Source: CAZBGR01 sp964491535
Lineage (GTDB): Bacteria > Bacillota_I > Bacilli_A > RF39 > UBA660
Length of the DNA stretch: 50,129 bases
Assembly: GCA_964491535.1 (NCBI GenBank)
Contig: CAZBGR010000003.1
Coordinates: forward strand, 1 to 50,129
Direction of reading: 5' to 3'
A program made the position numbers and the translations under genes. Numbering within the stretch: position 1 is the stretch's first letter; the number at the start of each line of letters is the position of its first letter. This document shows, piece by piece, positions 33,599 to 41,197 of the stretch. The notes under the pieces are model-generated. The model was not told where the DNA came from, made no database searches, and saw only the letters and a program-made list of their open reading frames with translations.

Positions 33599-34840
33599 AT
33601 GAATAACTTTGAAATAATTTTAATAACTAGTATCTTTATTCTATTTCCTTTATTTAGCTATTTTTTACTTATTATTTATCAACAGGATAATAAGGAAAAG
33701 AACGAGGCTTTATTTTTTGCTTTAGGGTTGTATACAATGCTTTATTTAATTTTCAAAATTGATTTAGTTACTATGGATTTAAAGTTAACTTTGCTTACTA
33801 TTCCTTTGTTTTTAGCTTATTTAAAGAAACGTCCTTTTACAGCTTTAATTATATCAATTCTTATTTTTAGTAGTTACAGTATTTATTTTAACTTTAATCC
33901 TTTGCTTGGGTTAAGTGAATTAGTTATTTATTTTATCAGTTATTTAATATTAACTTATTATCGGGTAAAGGATATTAAAACAATTAACTTTTTGGTAATA
34001 ATAAAAATAATTTTCCTTTATTTTTATTTATTAAATCAATCTATACTTACGATATCTTCTTCGTCACTTCTTTTGTTATTAATGGTTTATTATTTTTTAC
34101 TTATTTTTATTTATTTATTGTTAAAAAAGGGTGAAACGATGGCTAATTTACATATAACTATCCAGCAATTAAAAAAGGAAAATCAATTAAGGGATTCTTT
34201 ATTTAAAATTACCCATGAGATAAAAAACCCTATTGCTGTTTGTAAAGGATATTTGGATATGTTAGATATTAATAATAAATCTCAACTCAGACGATTTATT
34301 CCAATAATTAAGCAAGAAATTGAAAGAACTTTAATGTTAATGAATGACTTTTTAAATTTGACTAAATTAAAAGTAGTTAAAAGAACCTTGGATTTATCAG
34401 TTTTATTAGAAGATGTAAGTGATATTGGTAAGGAATTAATAAAAGCTCATAAAATGATATTTATAACCGAAATGGAAGATACAGAACTTTATATTAAAGG
34501 GGATTATAATCGTTTAAAGCAGGTATTTATTAATCTTATAAAGAATGCGATTGAAGCAACAGAAGCGGTTAAAAAGGGAGTTATTAAATTAAAAGTTCAG
34601 AAAAGGAATAAGAAGATAAGTATTTTTATTATTGACAACGGAGAAGGAATGAGTAAAGAAGTTTTAAAGAGGGTTGGGGAAGCGTTTTATTCTACTAAAA
34701 AGAATGGAACGGGTTTAGGGGTTAAACTTTCAAGGGAAATAATAGCTGAACATCATGGAATTATTAAATATGAATCCAAATTAAATAAAGGAACAATGGT
34801 TATTATTGATTTGCCTTTAATAAAAGATACCTCTATTTAA
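33599..34840 (+). CDS. Orphan membrane sensor histidine kinase (KinB-like layout)
   Basis: About six membrane helices fill the first 175 residues, with almost no extracellular loop. The dimerisation and phosphoacceptor helix follows, with THEIKNPIAVCKGYLDML (His near residue 206). The ATPase domain has an N box (FINLIKNAIEATE), G1 (IIDNGEGMS) and G2 (GTGLGVKLSREI). Length 413. No response regulator gene is adjacent. That and the layout recall KinB, the sporulation phosphorelay kinase of Bacillus; with coat genes on both sides this is a reasonable but unproven guess. GGGAGGC precedes the ATG. Confidence 0.82.
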   Translation: MNNFEIILITSIFILFPLFSYFLLIIYQQDNKEKNEALFFALGLYTMLYLIFKIDLVTMDLKLTLLTIPLFLAYLKKRPFTALIISILIFSSYSIYFNFNPLLGLSELVIYFISYLILTYYRVKDIKTINFLVIIKIIFLYFYLLNQSILTISSSSLLLLLMVYYFLLIFIYLLLKKGETMANLHITIQQLKKENQLRDSLFKITHEIKNPIAVCKGYLDMLDINNKSQLRRFIPIIKQEIERTLMLMNDFLNLTKLKVVKRTLDLSVLLEDVSDIGKELIKAHKMIFITEMEDTELYIKGDYNRLKQVFINLIKNAIEATEAVKKGVIKLKVQKRNKKISIFIIDNGEGMSKEVLKRVGEAFYSTKKNGTGLGVKLSREIIAEHHGIIKYESKLNKGTMVIIDLPLIKDTSI

Positions 34841-34853
34841 AAAGGTATCTTTC
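34822..34853. terminator. Bidirectional terminator after the histidine kinase
   Basis: AAAGATACC (34823-34831) pairs with GGTATCTTT (34844-34852), loop 12 bases. It lies between convergent genes and overlaps the end of the kinase gene. Confidence 0.8.
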
Positions 34854-34873
34854 AAGATGTAAATTATTATTGA

Positions 34874-35038
34874 CTAGTAATAACCATATGGTGAATAAAA
34901 GGGAAAAGGACTATAAAAGTAAGGTGGGCTAAAGAAAGCTCCAGTTAAGGCACCTAAAGCGAAAGGTAAGCCAAAACCACCAAAGCCAAATCTTCTTCTA
35001 AAAGGGCCATAGAAAGGGCGACCTCCCATTCCAAACAT
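34874..35038 (-). CDS. Small Gly/Phe/Tyr/Pro-rich coat-like protein, 54 residues
   Basis: A short gene found by translating the minus strand. It begins MFGMGGRPFYGPFRRRFGFG and ends FPFYSPYGYY. Gly, Phe, Tyr and Pro make up well over half of the residues, with a three-Arg cluster and a short hydrophobic middle. AAAGGAG lies seven bases before the ATG, and bidirectional terminators flank it on both sides, so it is a free-standing unit. Such composition is typical of small spore coat or crust proteins. On the minus strand CATACAATA, 20 bases upstream of the start codon, fits the CATAnnnTA form of sigma-E/sigma-K -10 boxes; the -35 is weak. Confidence 0.75.
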   Translation of the reverse strand: MFGMGGRPFYGPFRRRFGFGGFGLPFALGALTGAFFSPPYFYSPFPFYSPYGYY

Positions 35039-35081
35039 AAAAATTCTCCTTTCAAATTATTGTATGATAAAAGAATAAGAA

Positions 35082-35096
35082 AGGATACTTTATCCT
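35082..35096 (-). terminator. Terminator of the CPBP-phosphoesterase operon
   Basis: On the minus strand AGGATA/TATCCT with an AAG loop is followed by TTTCTTATTCTTTT. It separates the phosphoesterase gene from the small coat-like gene. Confidence 0.65.
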
Positions 35097-35128
35097 AATA
35101 AATGATGAAAAATAAGAATGGTTTTGAA

Positions 35129-35983
35129 TTATTTTTTAGTTAAACGATAAAAGTTTAAAGAAGGGGGATTAAACAATCTAAAATTGATAGTTGAGGTGCC
35201 AAGACCTCCTGAGATAAAGAAATCAGTATTATCAATTTTATAATAGGCTTCATAATACTTTTTAGCCCCAAGAGGGGTGATTAGCTTACCAACAAAAGGT
35301 AATCTTACTTGACCGTTATGAGAATGGCCAGCCAAAACTAAATCAAAATGATATTTTTTAATATTATCAAATGTATCAGGAGTATGCATTAGTAATATTT
35401 TATAATTATTATCAATTTCTTCTTCGTTAAAACAAGTTATTACCTCTTTAATATTAGGTTTTCCTTTAATTTCAGATTCAATTCCTCCGATATAAAGCTT
35501 TTCATAATAATGATTGTAAATAATATCGCAATTGTTATTAAGGTTGATGAAATCACTTTCTAATAAAAGCTCATGGTAAGAATTCAAATAAAAATCATGA
35601 TTACCACTAATTGCGTACTTTCCGTAAGTGGCTTTTATTTTTTGGAGTTGTTTAATAACGGTTTTTTCTATATCAGGGCTAAAAATTATATCTTTATCGA
35701 TTAAATCTCCAGTAAAAAAAACTAAATCAGGTTTTAACAAATTAATATTATTGACAATGTGTATTAATTCTTGTTTTTTGATGGTTCTTCCATAATGAAG
35801 ATCACTAAAGTGAACTATTTTAAGCCCGTGAAAATGAGGTGCTAAATGGGCACTAGTAAGTTTATATTCTTTGATAATTAAACCCCTAGTACCTATAAAT
35901 CTCGCCCATAAAAGAATACTAACTAATAAAATACTAAAGAAGATTAAGAACTTAAAGTGAAGTTTTAATTTTTTCTTTTTCAT
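35129..35983 (-). CDS. Membrane-anchored metallophosphoesterase
   Basis: Calcineurin-like phosphoesterase, 284 residues. An N-terminal membrane anchor (FLIFFSILLVSILLWARF) precedes the five metal motifs: FSDLHYG, FTGDLID, SGNHDFY, LMHTPD and AGHSHNGQ. This is the pattern of the YkuE/YpbG group, some of which act on lipid-linked phosphates; the substrate here is unknown. GGAGGTAG precedes the ATG, ten bases after the CPBP gene, so the two form an operon. Confidence 0.9.
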   Translation of the reverse strand: MKKKKLKLHFKFLIFFSILLVSILLWARFIGTRGLIIKEYKLTSAHLAPHFHGLKIVHFSDLHYGRTIKKQELIHIVNNINLLKPDLVFFTGDLIDKDIIFSPDIEKTVIKQLQKIKATYGKYAISGNHDFYLNSYHELLLESDFINLNNNCDIIYNHYYEKLYIGGIESEIKGKPNIKEVITCFNEEEIDNNYKILLMHTPDTFDNIKKYHFDLVLAGHSHNGQVRLPFVGKLITPLGAKKYYEAYYKIDNTDFFISGGLGTSTINFRLFNPPSLNFYRLTKK

Positions 35984-35993
35984 TAACTACCTC

Positions 35994-36650
35994 CTAAAAA
36001 ACAATTAGATAAAGAATAATTAAGATGCCATTATGAAGAGCATGAAATAAAATAGGTATTAATAAATTATTAGTTTGATAATAAATATAAGCTAAAGCGA
36101 AACCTAAGGCTCCATAGGGAATAATATATAATAAATCCCAATTAGAAGAAAAAGAAGGAATTACATGTGAGGCACTAAATAATAAGGCGCTACTAATTAT
36201 AAATTTCCATTTGTTTTTAATTAAATCTTTTAATATTTGGCGATTTATTATTTCTTCGGTTAAGGGGGCATAGATAATAGTGGAAAAAGCAACAAATAAA
36301 GGGAATGTTTCTAACATATGACGAACTGCTTCTTCATTTTGGGCGATATCGCTAGGCCCATAACTGTTAATGACCCCATTAGAAACCATCATTATTAATA
36401 ATCCCCAGCCCCAGCATTTTAAACCTAGTTTTAAATGTTTTTTCCATTTTAGTTTAAAATCAAGAATATAATTTACAAATTCATGATAATAAGCTCCTAA
36501 TAATAAACCTAAAAATAATAAGTTGAGGGTTATAAGATAAATTATTTTTAAATTATCTTCTAAGTTTTGAACCGTTTGAGTTATCATCATCAAAGGTAAT
36601 AAAATGAAAAAAGCTATTAAAAAGATAATTCCTTTAGTTCGTTTATGCAT
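35994..36650 (-). CDS. CPBP family intramembrane metalloprotease
   Basis: A polytopic membrane protein of the CPBP (CAAX protease and bacteriocin-processing) family, 218 residues with six to seven spans. Catalytic motif 1 is LTEEIINRQIL (EExxxR near residues 127-132), motif 2 is FSASH (FxxxH) and motif 3 is HALHN (HxxxN). The substrate is not known; relatives give bacteriocin self-immunity or process peptides, but no bacteriocin gene is seen here. AGGAGG precedes the ATG. It is co-transcribed with the downstream phosphoesterase. Confidence 0.88.
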   Translation of the reverse strand: MHKRTKGIIFLIAFFILLPLMMITQTVQNLEDNLKIIYLITLNLLFLGLLLGAYYHEFVNYILDFKLKWKKHLKLGLKCWGWGLLIMMVSNGVINSYGPSDIAQNEEAVRHMLETFPLFVAFSTIIYAPLTEEIINRQILKDLIKNKWKFIISSALLFSASHVIPSFSSNWDLLYIIPYGALGFALAYIYYQTNNLLIPILFHALHNGILIILYLIVF

Positions 36651-36742
36651 CTTGAAGCCTCCTGTACTTATTTTATTATAGCGAACTTTTGGCTAAAAAG
36701 ATACTTTTTTATGTGAAAAATTTAGGTTATCAGATAATTTTA

Positions 36743-36789
36743 TGGTATAATTTAAAAGATGAGCCGAGGGTGAGAGTTTCTCACTTTTT
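36743..36789 (+). promoter_or_regulatory. rimP operon promoter and leader hairpin
   Basis: TGGTATAAT (36743-36751) is an extended -10. About 15 bases later a 9-bp stem AGGGTGAGA/TCTCACTTT (36767-36775 with 36779-36787, two G-T pairs, loop GTT) runs into a short T tract. It is terminator-like and lies in the 5' leader, so attenuation of the whole rimP-nusA-infB operon is possible. Confidence 0.5.
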
Positions 36790-36812
36790 AAAATTAGAAA
36801 GGATTAAAAAAG

Positions 36813-37058
36813 ATGAAACAATCAATTTTAGTCTTAATTAAAGAACCTTTGCAACAAATAGGCATCAAAGTAGATGAAATATTATATGAGGTGAAAAATA
36901 AACAACAATTTTTAAGAATTATTGTTGATAAGGAACCTAATATTGATCTTGATGATTGCGTTGCAGCTACTAAAATTATTAATCCTTTACTTGATAAGGC
37001 TGATTTTTTACCGGAAAAATATATTTTAGATGTTTGTTCAAAGGTGAAGGGAGAGTAA
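36813..37058 (+). CDS. rimP: Ribosome maturation factor RimP, N-terminal domain only
   Basis: Matches the alpha/beta N-terminal domain of RimP, which helps 30S assembly. The family run FLRIIVDKEPNIDLDDCVAA is followed by a match to the TKxIxPxLDxxDxxxExYxLDV pattern. It then stops at KVKGE after 81 residues, where normal RimP (about 150) continues into an SH3-like C-terminal domain. The gap to nusA is only four bases, so the missing half is not a frameshifted remnant. Position before nusA is the standard one. GAAAGGA lies upstream of the ATG. Confidence 0.88.
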   Translation: MKQSILVLIKEPLQQIGIKVDEILYEVKNKQQFLRIIVDKEPNIDLDDCVAATKIINPLLDKADFLPEKYILDVCSKVKGE

Positions 37059-37062
37059 TAAC

Positions 37063-38163
37063 ATGGATGTAAAAGCTTTTATTAAAGCAATTAATTTAAT
37101 TGTGGAAGAAAAAAATATTGATGAAGATGTAATTTGGCAGGCTATGGAATTAGCTTTAACAACGGCTTATAAGAAAAATTTTGATACTTTAACTAATGTT
37201 AAAGTAGATATAAATAAAAAAACAGGGGAAATAAAAGTATTAGCGCTTAAAACAGTAGTTGATAAAATTAATGATGAAAAGACGGAAGTAACTTTAACGG
37301 TCGCTAAAGAGTTAAAGCCTGATATAAAAATCGGAGAAATAATCGAAGAAGAAATAACTCCTAAAGAATTTGGGAGAGTAGCGGCCTCTACGGCTAAACA
37401 AGTACTTATGCAAAGAATTAGAGAAGCGGAAAGAGAAAGTATTATGGAGGAATTCAATAGTAAGCAAGATGAATTAGTATTGGGAAATGTTTCTAGAGAA
37501 GATGTTCATAATTATTATATTGATTTAGGAAGAGCTCATGGGACCTTATCAAAAAGAGAAATAATACCCGGAGAAAAGATAACGATGGGTTCATCAATCA
37601 GGGTTTATATTAGCAAAATAGAAAATAGCCCTAAGGGGCCAAGGATTACCTTGTCGAGGTCTCATTATGGCTTTGTTAAACGCTTATTAGAATTAGAAAT
37701 ACCCGAGTTACAAGAAGGAGTTATAAATCTTTATAGTGTCGCTCGTGATGCCGGTAAGCGGAGCAAAATAGCTGTTTATTCAGAAAATGATAAAATTGAT
37801 CCTATTGGAGCTTGTATTGGAGAAAAAGGAGAACGAATTAATCGAGTAATTGAAGAATTAAGAGGAGAAAAAATTGATCTTATTTTATATGATAAAGATC
37901 CAGCTAAGTTTATTGCCAATGCTTTAAGTCCAGCTAAAGGGTTGAGAATTTATATAACTGATCCTAAGAAGAAAATGGCTTTAGTAGTAGCGGATGGTGA
38001 TGATTTATCATTAGCAATTGGGAAAAAGGGTCAAAATGTACGCTTAGCAGCTCGTCTTACTCATTATCGAATTGATATTAAAACTAAAGAGCAAATTAAA
38101 GAAGAAGGCATTGATTTAAACCAAATCAAGGAGGAAGAGGATGACGAAGAAAATAATTCTTAG
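37063..38163 (+). CDS. nusA: Transcription termination/antitermination factor NusA
   Basis: RNA polymerase-binding factor affecting pausing, termination and rRNA antitermination, 366 residues as in Bacillus. In order: the N-terminal polymerase-binding domain, an S1 domain around residues 135-200, then two KH domains (IGACIGEKGERINRVIEELRGE and LAIGKKGQNVRLAARL, split here at their GxxG loops). An acidic tail ends the protein. It overlaps rnpM by 23 bases. Confidence 0.96.
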   Translation: MDVKAFIKAINLIVEEKNIDEDVIWQAMELALTTAYKKNFDTLTNVKVDINKKTGEIKVLALKTVVDKINDEKTEVTLTVAKELKPDIKIGEIIEEEITPKEFGRVAASTAKQVLMQRIREAERESIMEEFNSKQDELVLGNVSREDVHNYYIDLGRAHGTLSKREIIPGEKITMGSSIRVYISKIENSPKGPRITLSRSHYGFVKRLLELEIPELQEGVINLYSVARDAGKRSKIAVYSENDKIDPIGACIGEKGERINRVIEELRGEKIDLILYDKDPAKFIANALSPAKGLRIYITDPKKKMALVVADGDDLSLAIGKKGQNVRLAARLTHYRIDIKTKEQIKEEGIDLNQIKEEEDDEENNS

Positions 38164-38410
38164 AAGTTGTGTCGTTACTAAGGAAAAACATCCTAAAAGA
38201 GATTTAATTAGAATTGTAAAAAATAATAATCAGCAAGTGTTAGTTGATTTAAGTGGCAAAGCTAATGGTAGAGGAGCTTACTTAAAAAAAGAATTTGCAG
38301 TTTTAGAAAAAGCTAAAAAAAGTAAGGTTTTAGAAAAGAGTCTAGGAATTTCTATCCCTGATTGTATATATGAAGAGTTAGAAGAATATATAAATAATTT
38401 AAAAACATAG
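38141..38410 (+). CDS. rnpM: YlxR family RNase P modulator RnpM
   Basis: Small basic RNA-binding protein of the YlxR family, reported in Bacillus to bind RNase P RNA and reduce its activity. The family marks are RSCVVTKEKHPKRDLIRIV and DLSGKANGRGAYL; 89 residues. It lies inside the end of nusA. In Bacillus ylxQ (an L7Ae-type protein) follows between this gene and infB, but here infB follows directly. Confidence 0.93.
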   Translation: MTKKIILRSCVVTKEKHPKRDLIRIVKNNNQQVLVDLSGKANGRGAYLKKEFAVLEKAKKSKVLEKSLGISIPDCIYEELEEYINNLKT

Positions 38411-38438
38411 GCTTAAAATAAGAAAGCAGGTGATATTA

Positions 38439-40523
38439 ATGATGACGGTAGCAGAATATGCTTTTGATATTAAAAAATCAGTAGCTGAAGTGTTAGAGAA
38501 ATGTCAGGAATTGAAAATTAAGGTAGCAGATGAAAATGATGTTTTAGAAGAAGAGGCTATTATTGATTTAGATAATGCTTTTGTTGATGATGAGGAAGTA
38601 TTAACTGATGCTGATACTTTAGCTATTATTTCAGAAGCTAAATTAAAAGTTAACGATGAATTAAAAAAAGAAAAGTTAAGGAAAAAACAAGTTAAAGTAA
38701 CTGATGATTTTATTGACAAACGAAAAGCAATGTATAAAAATAAAGAAAAATTAATGTCTAATCTACCAACTAATCAAAAAAACATTGTAATTTATAAAGA
38801 AAAAATGACGGTTACTGATTTAGCGACTTCTTTAAATGAAGATCCGTTATTATTACTTAAAAAGTTAATTAAATTAGGGGTTATGGTTAATATAAATAGT
38901 AATCTTTCTTTTGATGAAGCCGAATTATTAGTTATCGATTATGACATGATTTTAAAAAGGGAAGAAACTCAAGATGAAATTAATTTTGAGAAGTTAGAAT
39001 TAGCTGAAGATGAAACTAATTTAGTAACTAGACCACCAGTGGTTACTATTATGGGTCATGTTGATCATGGTAAAACTAGTTTGTTAGATAAGATTAGAAA
39101 AGCTAATGTGACATCGGGTGAAGCGGGGGGAATAACCCAACATATTGGGACTTATCAAGTAGCTTGGCATAACCAAAAGATAACTTTTATTGATACTCCT
39201 GGTCATGCTGCTTTTACTGAAATGAGAGCTAGAGGGGCTAGTGTTACTGATATTATAATTATTATTGTAGCAGCTGATGATGGGGTAATGACCCAAACCA
39301 AAGAAGTAATAGATCATGCTAAAGCAGCTAAGGTTCCCATTATAGTAGCTATTAATAAAATAGATAAAAAAGAAGCTAATATAGATAAAGTAATGGCTGA
39401 AATAGCTGAAGAAGGTTTAACTCCTGAAGAATGGGGCGGAGAAGTAATTTTTGTTAAATTATCAGCCCTTACTGGAGAAGGAATTTCAGATTTATTAGAT
39501 AGTATTCTTTTAGTAGCCGAAATGGAAGAATTAAAAGCTAATCCTAATCGTTATGCAATGGGTTCAGTTATTGAAGCTAAATTAGATAAAAAAGTTGGTC
39601 CTATGGTAACTTTATTAATTCAAAATGGGACTTTAAGATTAGGGGATCCTATTGTTGTAGGTCATACTTATGGAAAGGTAAGAACCCTAACTGATAGTTT
39701 AGCTAATCATCTTTTAGAAGCGCCACCTTCAATGCCGGTAACGGTAACTGGTTTAAATGATATTCCGACAGCTGGAGACAAATTTATGGCTTTTGAAAGC
39801 GAGAAACAAGCTCGCTCTATCGCTGATATCAGAAGGCAAAAAGCAAAATTAAAGAAATCATTATCAACTACTGACATTTCTTTAGAATCTTTATTTGAAA
39901 ATATTCAAGAAGGAATTAAAGAAATAAAGGTTATTATTAAAACAGATGTTAAAGGGACTGAAGAAGCTATTAAAAACGCTTTAGAAAAGATAGATGTTGA
40001 AGGGGTTAAAGTTAATATTATTCATAGTGGGACTGGAACAATTACTGAAAATGATGTTGTTTTAGCTAAGGCGTCACTAGCAATTATTATTGGTTTTAAT
40101 GTAAAACCTAATAATGAAACTTTAAAGATAGCTAAAGAATCCAAAGTAGAAATAAGATTATATAATATAATTTATAAAGTAGTAGATGATATTGAAGATG
40201 CTATGAAAGGAATGTTAGATCCTCTTTATGAAGAAAAAACATTAGGCCAAGCTGAAATTAGAAAATTATTTAAATTTTCTAAAGTTGGGATAATTGCGGG
40301 GTGCCATGTTATAGAAGGTGTTATTAAAACAGATGTTAAAGCTAGAATTATTAGAGATGGCATAGTTATTTATGATGGTCATATAAAATCATTACAACGA
40401 GAAAAAAATGCGATTAAAGAAGCTAAAGAAGGCTTTGAATGTGGGATTACTATTGAAAATTATAATGATTTAAAAGAAAAAGATATTATTGAAGCTTATC
40501 AAATTGTCGAAATAAAAAGGTGA
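38439..40523 (+). CDS. infB: Translation initiation factor IF-2
   Basis: GTPase that delivers initiator tRNA to the 30S subunit, 694 residues. A charged N-terminal region is followed by an IF2_N-like part near residues 115-165, then the G domain with G1 GHVDHGKTS near 205, DTPGHAAF, and NKIDKKEAN. Domains II to IV follow with typical segments AMGSVIEAKLDKKVG and ECGITIENYNDLKEKD. Two adjacent ATG codons (38439 and 38442) are possible; AGGTGA lies just upstream. It ends in TGA and is coupled to rbfA. Confidence 0.96.
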   Translation: MMTVAEYAFDIKKSVAEVLEKCQELKIKVADENDVLEEEAIIDLDNAFVDDEEVLTDADTLAIISEAKLKVNDELKKEKLRKKQVKVTDDFIDKRKAMYKNKEKLMSNLPTNQKNIVIYKEKMTVTDLATSLNEDPLLLLKKLIKLGVMVNINSNLSFDEAELLVIDYDMILKREETQDEINFEKLELAEDETNLVTRPPVVTIMGHVDHGKTSLLDKIRKANVTSGEAGGITQHIGTYQVAWHNQKITFIDTPGHAAFTEMRARGASVTDIIIIIVAADDGVMTQTKEVIDHAKAAKVPIIVAINKIDKKEANIDKVMAEIAEEGLTPEEWGGEVIFVKLSALTGEGISDLLDSILLVAEMEELKANPNRYAMGSVIEAKLDKKVGPMVTLLIQNGTLRLGDPIVVGHTYGKVRTLTDSLANHLLEAPPSMPVTVTGLNDIPTAGDKFMAFESEKQARSIADIRRQKAKLKKSLSTTDISLESLFENIQEGIKEIKVIIKTDVKGTEEAIKNALEKIDVEGVKVNIIHSGTGTITENDVVLAKASLAIIIGFNVKPNNETLKIAKESKVEIRLYNIIYKVVDDIEDAMKGMLDPLYEEKTLGQAEIRKLFKFSKVGIIAGCHVIEGVIKTDVKARIIRDGIVIYDGHIKSLQREKNAIKEAKEGFECGITIENYNDLKEKDIIEAYQIVEIKR

Positions 40524-40528
40524 AAAAA

Positions 40529-40876
40529 ATGGGAATAAAAAAAGAACGTTTAGCTAGTTTATTACATCAAGAAATAAGTTATATCATTGCTAATGAAATG
40601 CATAATCAAGCTTTAAAGACGGTTACTATTACGGATGTTAAAATTTCTAATGATTTAGGGTATGCTAAAGTATATTTTACTACTCTTTTTGGTAAAAAAA
40701 GAACTATAATAGAAAAAGATTTAAACCAAGGGAAAGGATTTATAAAGAATAAACTTTGTCAGCGAAAAATAAACTTAAGAAAAATGCCCGATTTAGAATT
40801 TGTTTATGATATTTCTTTAGAAGAAGGCGCTAAAATAGAAACTATTATTAAAGAAATAAATAAAAAAACTATTTAA
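40529..40876 (+). CDS. rbfA: Ribosome-binding factor A
   Basis: Cold-shock 30S maturation factor with a type II KH fold, 115 residues. It opens with GIKKERLASLLHQEISYII and has the conserved VTITDVKISNDLGYAKVYFT strand and RKMPDLEFVYDISLEEG. The ATG at 40529 is chosen because AAAAGGTGA lies five bases upstream; a GTG at 40520 overlaps the infB stop. It ends the rimP operon. A weak A/T hairpin (AAAACTAT/ATAGTTTT) overlaps its stop. Confidence 0.95.
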   Translation: MGIKKERLASLLHQEISYIIANEMHNQALKTVTITDVKISNDLGYAKVYFTTLFGKKRTIIEKDLNQGKGFIKNKLCQRKINLRKMPDLEFVYDISLEEGAKIETIIKEINKKTI

Positions 40877-40913
40877 TAATAGTTTTCAATTGCTTTAAAA
40901 TTCAAATAAAAAA

Positions 40914-41147
40914 GTAGATTTCCAATCTATACCAAGCTTTTAACATTAGCATTTTTAAATGCTAGGGATAAGCTACAGTAATTAACCTAAATTAATAGGA
41001 GATTACAAATTGATAAAAGCTTGTAAGTATAGGTACACTTAATTTGTTGGATAAACTTATAAAAGTTATCCTCACTTATCCCAATTGTGTTTTTGGAAAC
41101 CTACAACTTCATATTAGCACTGAAAAAAGCAAAAAGCAAGCTTTTTT
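40914..41147 (+). ncRNA. Large structured intergenic RNA with pseudoknot and terminator
   Basis: The 321-base gap between rbfA and miaA has no plausible reading frame but a coherent fold. Closing stem P1 pairs 40914-40924 with 41094-41104 (11 positions, one mismatch). P2 pairs CTATAC (40927) with GTATAG (41027), and AAGCTTTT (40934) with AAAAGCTT (41015). Inside are hairpins TAGCATTT/AAATGCTA (40947/40957) and GTAAT..CCTA/TAGG..ATTAC (40978-41006). Hairpin GGATAA-CTT/AAG-TTATCC (41049-41071) follows. GGGATAAG (40965-40972) matches CTTATCCC (41075-41082) perfectly across P2, making a pseudoknot. A terminator AAAAAAGC/GCTTTTTT ends it (41123-41147). A TAAAAT -10 candidate lies at 40896. The size and sporulating Bacilli context recall raiA-type RNAs; identity unproven. 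Confidence 0.65.
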
Positions 41148-41197
41148 ATTATTTTTTATCATTTATTGTCTAAAAGTGTAAATAAGGATGTGAGAAA

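Noticed and set aside
35994..36650. Bacteriocin immunity system around the CPBP protease
   Set aside because: No precursor peptide with a double-Gly leader or ABC exporter is nearby; the only small gene, at 34874, looks like a coat protein and has its own unit.
41111..41122. Second CIRCE element at TTAGCACT after the structured RNA
   Set aside because: Only one half site is present, with no matching inverted half nine bases away.
40877..41197. 6S RNA, tmRNA, SRP RNA or RNase P RNA in the rbfA-miaA gap
   Set aside because: The crossing 8-bp pseudoknot does not fit 6S RNA, and the diagnostic strings of tmRNA, SRP and RNase P are not present.
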